From positions 1 to 9,353 of the forward strand of contig JBFKFP010000110.1 of assembly GCA_041618535.1 (NCBI GenBank): DNA of 9,353 bases. Direction: 5' to 3'. The notes under the pieces are model-generated. The model was not told the origin of the DNA, did not search any database, and saw nothing but the letters and a program-made list of their open reading frames with translations. This document shows positions 1 to 6,202 of the stretch, one piece after another. Position 1 is the stretch's first letter, and each line of letters starts with the position of its first letter. The position numbers were made by a program, and so were the translations under genes. This DNA is from SHLJ01 sp041618535 (GTDB lineage: Bacteria > Bacteroidota > Bacteroidia > Flavobacteriales > Flavobacteriaceae).

Positions 1-222
1 AAGGAACGCGAACATTTTATCAACTATATGACAGATAAGGGAATAGGCACACTCATCTATTATCCAGTTCCTCCTCATCATCAGAAAGCTCTCAAGGAGT
101 ATAATAACCTTTCTATGCCGGTTACAGAGGCCATTCACCGGGAGGTGATTAGCATCCCGCTTAATCCCTCATTGAGTGAAGACCAACTTCATTTCATCAT
201 GGAACGTATAAACCGCTACTGA
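1..222 (+). CDS. DegT/DnrJ/EryC1/StrS-family sugar aminotransferase, C-terminal 73 residues (partial)
   Basis: The reading frame is open from base 1 and ends at TGA 220-222, so only the last 73 residues are present and the start lies outside the window. Visible landmarks are the Gly-Ile-Gly-Thr-Leu-Ile-Tyr-Tyr-Pro-Val-Pro-Pro-His segment, then an Ile-His-Arg-Glu-Val-Ile-Ser-Ile-Pro-Leu stretch and a Leu-Ser-Glu-Asp-Gln tail. These match the C-terminal small domain of PLP-dependent nucleotide-sugar aminotransferases (aspartate aminotransferase fold type I). The PLP lysine is upstream and cannot be checked. Such enzymes transfer an amino group from glutamate to a keto-sugar nucleotide in the cytoplasm. 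The IGTLI(H/Y)YP(I/V)PPH form recalls FdtB/QdtB-type C3 aminotransferases. An FdtA/QdtA-type isomerase at 5783-6202 supports a C3-amination role. The family call is firm; the exact substrate is inferred. Confidence 0.88.
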   Translation, partial: KEREHFINYMTDKGIGTLIYYPVPPHHQKALKEYNNLSMPVTEAIHREVISIPLNPSLSEDQLHFIMERINRY

Positions 223-1533
223 TTGAAAAAACTGATCGATTACATCAATAGAAAGGTTTTAGTAAGGGCTGTCAAACTGCATTCGGCAGCAGTGGTTACA
301 AAGATCACCGCCGGATTGCTCACCACCAAGTTTATCGCTTATTATATAGGTCCTGAAGGACTCGCACTTATCGGGAACCTCCGGAGTTTTCTCTCCTCAA
401 TTCAAGCCTTTAGTACCCTGGGTATATATAAAGGCCTTGTAAAATATATCAAGACCTTCAAGAACGATCTTCTTAATCTTGGCAAAACCGTATCAACTGC
501 TTATTACCTGGGTTTTTTGGCTACAGCTTTTATTGCCATGATGTCTTATTTCAATGCAGAGAACATTAATGATTTTCTGTTTTCAGATCAATATGACTTC
601 GTCTATGTCATAAAGATCATGGCCCTGGCCTTGCCGTTCTATTCCCTGAACCTCTTCAGTTATGCCATCATGAATGGTTTTGAAAAGTACAGGTTCCTGA
701 TGATAATCAATATCATAGGACAGGTCATGAGCCTGGCGGTTTCTTTGCTGCTTATCTGGCAAAATAACATAGATGGTGCATTAATAGCTGTGGTGATCGC
801 ACCTTCACTTATGTTTCTGATCACTCTTGTCGGGATAGTGGGCCGGCCTAATTTCATCGGCCAGATTAAGGTAAGCCTGATAGACAACGAGGTATTTAAG
901 AAATTTCTCCCCTTCTCAATAATGGCTGCTGTTTCAGGAATTTTATTTCCCCTTGTTATCATTGGTATTCGTAATTATATAATAGGTGCTGAAGGACTGC
1001 AGGGAGCTGGCTTTTGGGAGGCCATGAACAGGATTTCATCTTACTATCTGTTATTTGTCAACTCTATAATGGCCCTTTATTTTTTACCCAGGTTTGCAGA
1101 GATCAAAACAAAAAAGGAATTCCGAAAAGAGGTTTTTGATTTCTACAAGACCATAATTCCTATCCTGGGTCTCGGACTTTTCATTATTTATCTCGGACGG
1201 GATGTCATTATATCGCTTCTGCTTACTTCGGAATTCAATCCGGTCGAAGATCTGTTCATCTGGCAGTTGCTCGGTGATTTTGTAAAAGTCCTGTCCGTGG
1301 TCATTTCATACCATTTCATAGCCAAGCGCATGTTCTGGCAATTCATCATAACAGAGCTGTTCCTCATTGTAATTACCTATTTCACGAGTATTTACCTTGT
1401 GGAAATCTATGGTGTTAAAGGGGCCAATATAGGTCACCTGGTAAGTTATCTCCTATACTTCCTACTGGTGGTCCTGATATTGGCAAGCTCTCTCTTCGGA
1501 ATAATTCCTGAAGAGGAAAATAATTCGCCTTAG
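223..1533 (+). CDS. wzx: Wzx-type O-antigen/polysaccharide repeat-unit flippase (MOP superfamily)
   Basis: A 436-residue, strongly hydrophobic protein with about twelve membrane segments by eye, the usual length and build of Wzx/PST flippases. These move undecaprenyl-diphosphate-linked repeat units across the inner membrane. The N-terminal region (roughly residues 18-60) has the WzxE-like pattern of Lys-Ile-Thr-Ala-Gly-Leu-Leu followed by Gly-Pro-Glu-Gly-Leu-Ala-Leu-Ile-Gly-Asn. Further landmarks are W265-E266-A267-M268-N269-R270, R301-K302-E303-V304 and L349-L350-G351-D352. The start is TTG 223-225, directly after the aminotransferase TGA (220-222) in the same frame, so no earlier start is possible. 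The next in-frame ATG (near 538) would remove several membrane segments. Zero spacing implies one operon with translational coupling. The stop TAG 1531-1533 overlaps the stop of the convergent gene, a paralogous flippase. Which glycan each one moves cannot be told. Confidence 0.9.
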   Translation: MKKLIDYINRKVLVRAVKLHSAAVVTKITAGLLTTKFIAYYIGPEGLALIGNLRSFLSSIQAFSTLGIYKGLVKYIKTFKNDLLNLGKTVSTAYYLGFLATAFIAMMSYFNAENINDFLFSDQYDFVYVIKIMALALPFYSLNLFSYAIMNGFEKYRFLMIINIIGQVMSLAVSLLLIWQNNIDGALIAVVIAPSLMFLITLVGIVGRPNFIGQIKVSLIDNEVFKKFLPFSIMAAVSGILFPLVIIGIRNYIIGAEGLQGAGFWEAMNRISSYYLLFVNSIMALYFLPRFAEIKTKKEFRKEVFDFYKTIIPILGLGLFIIYLGRDVIISLLLTSEFNPVEDLFIWQLLGDFVKVLSVVISYHFIAKRMFWQFIITELFLIVITYFTSIYLVEIYGVKGANIGHLVSYLLYFLLVVLILASSLFGIIPEEENNSP

Positions 1534-2786
1534 GAGGATCGCGTTTTCCAGATCAGATTTCTGAAAAACAGATTCATCAGACCGAAATGCAATACATAAG
1601 CTCCAAAATAGGCCATGGACACTCCAACAAAGCCATATTTACGACACAATATCAAGGTTAGAACAGAGAATACCAGCGCCCATTCGAGCTGAAATGCAAC
1701 AAATACCCTTGTTTTTGCTTTAGCGATCAAGATATTTCCGAGTACCCAGCTGTTGATCTTGATTATATCGCCAAGGAGGTGAAATCCTATTAGTGTTCCA
1801 ATGAGGTAGAAATCCTTTGCAAGGAAAAGGTTGATCACAAAATCTCTAAGCAGGTAAAGGATTATGGACATCACGACAACTATGGGTAAGATAAAGGACC
1901 AAACTTTAAACACTTCTTTTCTGAGCCTGGCACCCTCTAATTCTGAAAAGGTCGGGATTAGATGAAATTTAAAAGTCGCGGTAAGGAATAGGAGGTACAT
2001 GGCCGACAACCGCCACATTCCTTCCCATGAACCTGCATGCTGCTGATCGAATTCAGCAGCGAGGAAGGATCTGACAAAAAATGTCGCTATCACCAGGAAA
2101 ACAGGACCGGCAATGGCCATAATGGAATATTTAAGCAATTTGTTCAAAGCCTCCCGATCCCATCCGCACAGCAAATCACTTAGCCTAAAAGGCTTCGCGA
2201 TCAGAATTGCTCCAATCCCTATAGCCAGCCCGAGGAATTGTGAGATTGCAAATGCAAGCAGCGCACCTTTGACCAAAAATTTTAAGATAAGCGCAATTAC
2301 AATGGCAGAAGAAAGAACTGATGTGATGATCTGGACGGTGACATATAATTTGATCCGCTTCAGTCCGTTCAGAATCGACATCACAAGGATCTGAAGGGAC
2401 GCCGCTACGGATGAAATCCCGATAATGGCGACTATAGTTCCATAGATGTCGGTCTTAAAAAGATAGGTCGAGATCTGACTGTTAAACAGAACCACTATTA
2501 ACATAACCAGTCCCGAGCAGAAAAGATGGGTAATGAATGCGGTTCCCCAAATTCGCTTTTGTTCTTTATCCTCTTCTTTATATTTGGCCGTTTGTGAAAT
2601 GGTGCCATCTATAGTTCCTGCATGGCCCGCTACATTTGTGATTCTCAGGAAATCTCTCAATTGACCCAATAAAAACATCCCGTCTGTGCTCAGGTATACG
2701 GCCATCACTTTGTTGGTGATAAGACGCATCGCAAGGCTTACCGCCGTTCCGATTCCCGAATAAAATGATGTCCTTATAAAACTCAT
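1530..2786 (-). CDS. wzx: Second Wzx-type O-antigen translocase, paralogous to the convergent neighbour
   Basis: A 418-residue polytopic membrane protein with about twelve hydrophobic segments, of the same MOP/Wzx class as the gene at 223-1533. The two align in several places: A251-G252-S253-W254-E255-G256-M257-W258-R259-L260-S261 against AGFWEAMNRIS; R289-K290-E291-V292-F293 against RKEVF; a Leu-Arg-Asp-Phe-Val-Ile block against GRDVII; L337-L338-G339-D340-I341-I342-K343 against LLGDFVK; and Y384-G385 through F401 against YGVKGANIGHLVSYLLYF. Its ATG (2786-2784) overlaps the TGA of the upstream sulfotransferase frame (2785-2783) as ATGA, a typical coupling arrangement. The stop TAA (1532-1530) lies across the stop of the opposing flippase. 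It probably exports the glycan made by this minus-strand module, perhaps a sulfated one. Stability of translation could suffer if upstream ribosomes stop early at the nonsense codon 3310-3308. Confidence 0.9.
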   Translation of the reverse strand: MSFIRTSFYSGIGTAVSLAMRLITNKVMAVYLSTDGMFLLGQLRDFLRITNVAGHAGTIDGTISQTAKYKEEDKEQKRIWGTAFITHLFCSGLVMLIVVLFNSQISTYLFKTDIYGTIVAIIGISSVAASLQILVMSILNGLKRIKLYVTVQIITSVLSSAIVIALILKFLVKGALLAFAISQFLGLAIGIGAILIAKPFRLSDLLCGWDREALNKLLKYSIMAIAGPVFLVIATFFVRSFLAAEFDQQHAGSWEGMWRLSAMYLLFLTATFKFHLIPTFSELEGARLRKEVFKVWSFILPIVVVMSIILYLLRDFVINLFLAKDFYLIGTLIGFHLLGDIIKINSWVLGNILIAKAKTRVFVAFQLEWALVFSVLTLILCRKYGFVGVSMAYFGAYVLHFGLMNLFFRNLIWKTRSS

Positions 2787-3718
2787 AAATCTTTAAAATC
2801 AGTCCAGGATTCAAATCTCATCTCAGTGAGCGATTTCAATAGCCTGACATCTGCTTCATAATGCACTTTGAGCCACTCACGGTCCTCATCCGAAATTTTC
2901 GGGTATGATTTGTCTGTTGTCGAGGCTCTTAATACCGATTTTATCAGGTGTTTCCGAATAGCTTTCTTGATAAAACCCGGAGTTACATCCTTTACAATTC
3001 TCGGAATATTAAGCTGGTTAAAAGCGAGTAATTTTGAATATTTGAACAGTCCTGGATTCCTCAGGATCTGCGTCTTGTTAACTTCCACCTCAGTTATGGC
3101 ATCTAACTTTTCAAGCCCTAGAAAATCAAAACATTCATTAACGGTTGCCAGGGGATCAACTTTCAATTCTTCATTGGAGACAATATGGATACAATCTTTG
3201 TGAAAATTATCAAAAAACCGGCTAAGCCATTTACCATAAAGCCCGAATTGAAAATAACTTTTATAATTCGCTTCTGGAAGTTTGGTTTCCGGCCCAGGTT
3301 CTAAATCTTAATCGTCCATAACCGCGTCTCGTAATGAAAGTTTTTCGCTTCCCATTCCGCGAAGCCACCAGTAATGAGAATAACATCGGTCAATGGGATT
3401 TCTCAATATGAAAATAAACCTGGGAGTTTCATCGTAATACTGCTTGATACGTTCAATGAAAAAAGGGAACTGCATATAACCTGTACTGGATTCTCCCCTG
3501 TGTCGGGTAATGGGATCGGACTCAAACAAGGAAAGGTATTTGTCCCAGTCCGATCTGGTGTAGGCCTTAAAATCCAGCGGTGTCCAGAAATGTGGTTCTT
3601 TTACTTTGGACATGGTGATATCAGGGTGTTGGTCCAAATATTCATGAAGGGCAGAGGTACCCGATTTTCCTGCTCCGGGTATAAAAAGATTCGGTAAGGA
3701 TGTTTTCATTTCATCCAT
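2783..3718 (-). pseudogene. PAPS-dependent carbohydrate sulfotransferase interrupted by an in-frame TAA
   Basis: The first part (3718-3308, 136 residues) holds the two PAPS-binding elements of cytosolic-fold sulfotransferases: a 5'-phosphosulfate loop P14-G15-A16-G17-K18-S19-G20-T21-S22 and a 3'-phosphate site R106-N107-P108 with S114. K40-E41-P42-H43-F44-W45 lies between them. Codon 137 is TAA (3310-3308). Reading on in the same frame gives 174 more codons with no further stop until TGA 2785-2783. They carry family-like sequence: Phe-Gln-Phe-Gly-Leu-Tyr-Gly-Lys-Trp-Leu, then Ile-His-Ile-Val-Ser-Asn-Glu-Glu-Leu and Cys-Phe-Asp-Phe-Leu-Gly-Leu. Full length would be about 311 residues, normal for bacterial Sulfotransfer family proteins. 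The lesion is a point nonsense change, not a frameshift. No ATG follows in frame until near the C-terminus, so the second half is unlikely to be a separate gene. ATG 3709 is an alternative start. The intact enzyme would sulfate a sugar in the cytoplasm. Confidence 0.85.
3308..3310 (-). other. In-frame premature stop codon (TAA) within the sulfotransferase
   Basis: On the minus strand the order is Met-Asp-Asp, TAA, Asp-Leu-Glu-Pro-Gly-Pro-Glu. Coding similarity continues on the far side in the same frame (3718, 3310 and 3166 are all in the same register). One substitution from CAA, GAA or AAA would explain it. Normal gene ends here use TAA, TGA and TAG, so code reassignment is not supported. 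Confidence 0.85.
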
Positions 3719-3727
3719 TCAAGAACT

Positions 3728-3735
3728 CAAATATA
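3728..3735 (-). promoter_or_regulatory. Candidate Bacteroidota-type -7 promoter element ahead of the sulfotransferase
   Basis: Read on the minus strand, the 38-bp spacer between the glycosyltransferase stop and the sulfotransferase ATG contains TATATTTG. This is an exact match to the TAnnTTTG -7 consensus of Bacteroidota housekeeping promoters, and it lies 9 bases before the ATG at 3718. I do not see the TTG expected 19-21 bases upstream, so a weak internal promoter or a chance match are both possible. The very short leader would fit Bacteroidota genes that lack a Shine-Dalgarno sequence. Confidence 0.35.
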
Positions 3736-3756
3736 AGAAGTCTGAACTGATTTTGA

Positions 3757-4902
3757 TCAGAGCTTACCTCTCCAATGATACAGATATGATTTTGCCACTG
3801 CCCTGTAATCATGTTCGCGTTCGATGAATTCGCGGGCTGCTTTCGAAATAGTTCTTATCTTTTGGGGGTTATCGATGAGCATCTTTAATTTCTTTACCAG
3901 GTATTCTGTGTCCGGCAGTGCGTTGATAACCACTTCATCTTCCTGAAGATTGTAGTGATTGAGCCATTCCTGTTCGGCCCCCGTGAATACCACTATTCCC
4001 ATTGCCATGGCCTCTAAGGCATTATAACCCTGGTCATAGGCATAAACCTGGTCAAGCAGAATGTCGCTATCAGCCCTTGCTTTCTGATATTCCTGATATG
4101 TGAGATCCTCGGTTCTAATGATCTGTACAGATTCGCCATGGTCCCGAGCAATAATCTCCAGGGCCTGATCGAAAAACCGATTTCCTTTTTTGATAAAATT
4201 AGATCGGTTTACTCCATGAAAAATGGTGATTTTTTCTCCCTGGCCGGCATTGCGGTATTTTATCTTGTTGATATTTACCGGATTGGGAATCATTCCCAGA
4301 TAGAGAGAATGATCAGCAAGGGGAATATGGTAGTCAAGGTCAGAGGAAATAACTCCCTGAATGTTGTCGAAGACAAATTCATGAAGCTTTTTGTGAGCGG
4401 GTTCCAGGTAGTTCAGGATATAGCGGTATTCATTTTTCAATTCCGGGTTCTCTCGATAGGGACTGAGAATTGAATAGCGGAATTTTCCGTCGAATGCATA
4501 TTTCACACTCAAATAATCGGTTCCGCAAGCGAGAAGAAAAATAGAATCATTCTCATCAAAGACTTTTCTCAACAGGGCGATTTCAGTTTCTGCCTTTATT
4601 TTCAATGGTTGTTCATTGATAAGTTGTACGATATCAAACCCCCTGAGCTTTGGTAATAGTTTTCGAAATCGATTCGTCCGTCCCAGCCTGACGAGATCAA
4701 TTCCGAAGATTCTGAGGGCGATCTTCGCGACAATTTTAGGGAGACCTTTACGATTGAAAACCGACTCATAGTTCAGATCAACATCGAAACGTTTGAATCC
4801 GTCGCCTGTTCCTGCAATTACGACCTCATACCCGAGTTCAACAAGTCCCTCCTTCAGGCTGTTATGAAGTCGGCTGTATTCTCCCAGGAGCAGAATTCTC
4901 AT
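3757..4902 (-). CDS. GT-B fold glycosyltransferase (GT4-like)
   Basis: With the start at ATG 4902-4900 this is a 381-residue protein. The N-terminus Met-Arg-Ile-Leu-Leu-Leu-Gly-Glu-Tyr-Ser is a classic first Rossmann strand, followed by Gly-Tyr-Glu-Val at residues 24-27. The C-terminal half carries H229-G230, K238-K239-G240, and D280-I281-L282-L283-D284-Q285 leading into G292-Y293-N294-A295-L296-E297-A298-M299-A300-M301-G302. This is the donor-binding glutamate region typical of GT4 retaining enzymes. The frame stays open upstream to 5088, but the extra 62 residues look unlike any GT N-terminus and would overlap the divergent gene at 4937, so the shorter start is chosen. It should add one sugar from a nucleotide donor to a lipid-linked acceptor at the inner membrane. 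It is first in the minus-strand block, 38 bp before the sulfotransferase. Donor and linkage are unknown. Confidence 0.85.
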   Translation of the reverse strand: MRILLLGEYSRLHNSLKEGLVELGYEVVIAGTGDGFKRFDVDLNYESVFNRKGLPKIVAKIALRIFGIDLVRLGRTNRFRKLLPKLRGFDIVQLINEQPLKIKAETEIALLRKVFDENDSIFLLACGTDYLSVKYAFDGKFRYSILSPYRENPELKNEYRYILNYLEPAHKKLHEFVFDNIQGVISSDLDYHIPLADHSLYLGMIPNPVNINKIKYRNAGQGEKITIFHGVNRSNFIKKGNRFFDQALEIIARDHGESVQIIRTEDLTYQEYQKARADSDILLDQVYAYDQGYNALEAMAMGIVVFTGAEQEWLNHYNLQEDEVVINALPDTEYLVKKLKMLIDNPQKIRTISKAAREFIEREHDYRAVAKSYLYHWRGKL

Positions 4903-4921
4903 TAATTGATTACTTTTATGC

Positions 4922-4929
4922 CAAAGATA
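4922..4929 (-). promoter_or_regulatory. Candidate Bacteroidota-type -7 promoter element for the minus-strand module
   Basis: The spacer between the divergent starts at 4902 and 4937 is only 34 bp. Read on the minus strand it contains TATCTTTG, an exact TAnnTTTG match, ending 19 bases before the glycosyltransferase ATG. The matching -33 TTG is not evident; that position falls inside the divergent coding region. The location, directly ahead of the first gene of the minus block, is where a promoter is needed, which supports the call. Confidence 0.45.
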
Positions 4930-4936
4930 TATTTTA

Positions 4937-5776
4937 ATGACGAATCCATCGCAGGAAGTGGACCGATTAGAGATCCTGATGTCGACCATGAACCGGGATT
5001 CTCTCGATTTCCTGAAGGATATATTTCCGTCTAAATCTTTTGAAAACCTTTCTGTTTTAATTATAAACCAGACCACTGAGCAGGCCATTTTGAAATCGGA
5101 CCGGTCATCAGTAAGGGTGATAAATTCTTTCGAGTCAGGCCTCCCGGCCAGTCGAAATCTCCTGCTTGAAAATGCAGGCGGAACCTACTGCTTATTTGCC
5201 GATGATGATATCCGATACGAAGAGGGTTTCGATCATACAATTCTTGAGGCTTTTGTTAGAACCCCGGAAGCTGATATCATCACCTTTATGATGACAGGGG
5301 TAGATGGAAAACTTCATCGTGAATATCCGGAGATCAAATGGCATAATAAAAAAACCGTCAGTTTTCCCAGTTCTGTTGTGATCGCCTTTCGGAAGGCTTC
5401 CATATTAAAAGCTTCGCTTCGTTTTGACCCTCATTTTGGATTGGGAACCGAGTTTGGTATTGCTGATGAATATATTTTTCTGAGGCAGGCGCTTAATGCA
5501 GGACTGAAGATAGCTTTTGAGCCTAAGGTGATTCTTTCTCATCCGCAACCGAGTTCCGGGATGCGACATGGAAGTGACGAAATTATCTATGCGCGGGCAG
5601 CACTCTTTTATAAATATTCAGGATTTTTGGGCTATTTGAGGCTAGGAAAGTATCTTTACCAGGTCATGAAAAAGGGTATGATTAATCGGGATGAATTCTG
5701 GAAAAAATACAACACCGGACTTAAGGGTATTGCCCGTTACAGGGAACTCCTCAGGGAAGGTTCTGAAAACACCTAA
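4937..5776 (+). CDS. Glycosyltransferase family 2-like (GT-A fold)
   Basis: A 279-residue protein with GT-A landmarks: a first strand Leu-Glu-Ile-Leu-Met-Ser-Thr-Met (residues 11-18), G68-L69-P70-A71-S72-R73-N74 (the G-L-S-x-S-R-N-like donor motif), and a metal-binding D89-D90-D91 after Leu-Phe-Ala. An acidic D177-E178 within Gly-Ile-Ala-Asp-Glu sits where the catalytic base usually lies. There are no membrane segments, so it is probably cytoplasmic or peripheral. ATG 4937 is preferred; the internal ATG at residue 15 would cut the first beta strand. It diverges from the GT-B gene across 34 bp and is followed after 6 bp by the ketoisomerase, so the two are likely cotranscribed. It may transfer the 3-amino-3,6-dideoxyhexose made with that neighbour, but this is guilt by association. 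The acceptor is unknown. Confidence 0.85.
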   Translation: MTNPSQEVDRLEILMSTMNRDSLDFLKDIFPSKSFENLSVLIINQTTEQAILKSDRSSVRVINSFESGLPASRNLLLENAGGTYCLFADDDIRYEEGFDHTILEAFVRTPEADIITFMMTGVDGKLHREYPEIKWHNKKTVSFPSSVVIAFRKASILKASLRFDPHFGLGTEFGIADEYIFLRQALNAGLKIAFEPKVILSHPQPSSGMRHGSDEIIYARAALFYKYSGFLGYLRLGKYLYQVMKKGMINRDEFWKKYNTGLKGIARYRELLREGSENT

Positions 5777-5782
5777 ATCTGT

Positions 5783-6202
5783 ATGAAAAAGCATTCGCTG
5801 AAGCATATTCAATTTATTGATATCCCTACAATAAACGATCCGGACGGAAGGGGAAATCTGTCCTTTGTTCAATCACCTGTAGTACCCTTTGAGGTTAAGC
5901 GGGTGTATTATCTTTATGACGTTCCCACCAATGCTTACAGGGGCGCTCATGCCCATTTGGAACAATATGAACTTTTGATCGCCCTTAGCGGAAGTTTTGA
6001 TGTTGTGCTTGACGATGGTCAGAAAAAAGAGCGTTTCCTGCTGAAGAGTCCAAAAGTTGGCTTGCTGATCCCTCCCGGAATTTGGCGGGAGCTGGATCAA
6101 TTCAGTTCTGGTTCAGTATGTCTGGTTCTTAATTCGGATAAATTTGATGAGGGGGACTACATCAGGAATTACGATGATTTTCTTAATTCGAAGGAAAATT
6201 GA
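5783..6202 (+). CDS. fdtA: dTDP-4-keto-6-deoxyhexose 3,4-ketoisomerase, FdtA/QdtA (WxcM-like cupin) family
   Basis: This 139-residue single-domain cupin is of normal length for FdtA/QdtA. Diagnostic features are D21-G22-R23-G24-N25-L26 near the N-terminus, V41-Y42-Y43-L44-Y45-D46-V47-P48, R53-G54-A55-H56-A57-H58 with the two catalytic-site histidines, and a G70-S71 turn followed by the D77-D78-G79 loop. The tail has the usual Asp-Tyr-Ile-Arg-Asn-Tyr-Asp-Asp-Phe-Leu. FdtA and QdtA move the keto group of dTDP-4-keto-6-deoxyglucose from C4 to C3 and differ in the C4 stereochemistry produced (galacto versus gluco), which I cannot distinguish here. The product is the substrate of a C3 aminotransferase such as the one ending at 222. 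The residue after HAH is Leu59, where a basic residue is common. The gene starts 6 bp after the glycosyltransferase, and its last 20 bases overlap the convergent gene. Confidence 0.9.
   Translation: MKKHSLKHIQFIDIPTINDPDGRGNLSFVQSPVVPFEVKRVYYLYDVPTNAYRGAHAHLEQYELLIALSGSFDVVLDDGQKKERFLLKSPKVGLLIPPGIWRELDQFSSGSVCLVLNSDKFDEGDYIRNYDDFLNSKEN

Noticed and set aside
2783..3166. Separate small gene starting at TTG 3166
   Set aside because: It is in the same frame as the sulfotransferase start, and family-like sequence continues without a break between 3307 and 3167, so it is the downstream half of one interrupted gene.
2868..3203. Open frame on the plus strand opposite the sulfotransferase
   Set aside because: It is antisense to clear family sequence and its translation shows no recognisable domain. 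The same applies to 660-962 minus, 2113-2394 plus, 3374-3697 plus and 4138-4473 plus.
3308..3310. TAA recoded as a sense codon
   Set aside because: TAA also ends other genes here (for example 1530-1532 and 6183-6185, minus strand), so genome-wide reassignment does not fit.
1530..4936. Invertible DNA segment bounded by inverted repeats
   Set aside because: I compared the ends of the minus-strand block by eye and found no matching inverted repeats and no recombinase gene in the window.
4903..5088. Upstream extension of the GT-B glycosyltransferase frame by 62 residues
   Set aside because: The extension overlaps the divergent glycosyltransferase at 4937, lacks family character, and precedes an ATG followed directly by a canonical first Rossmann strand.
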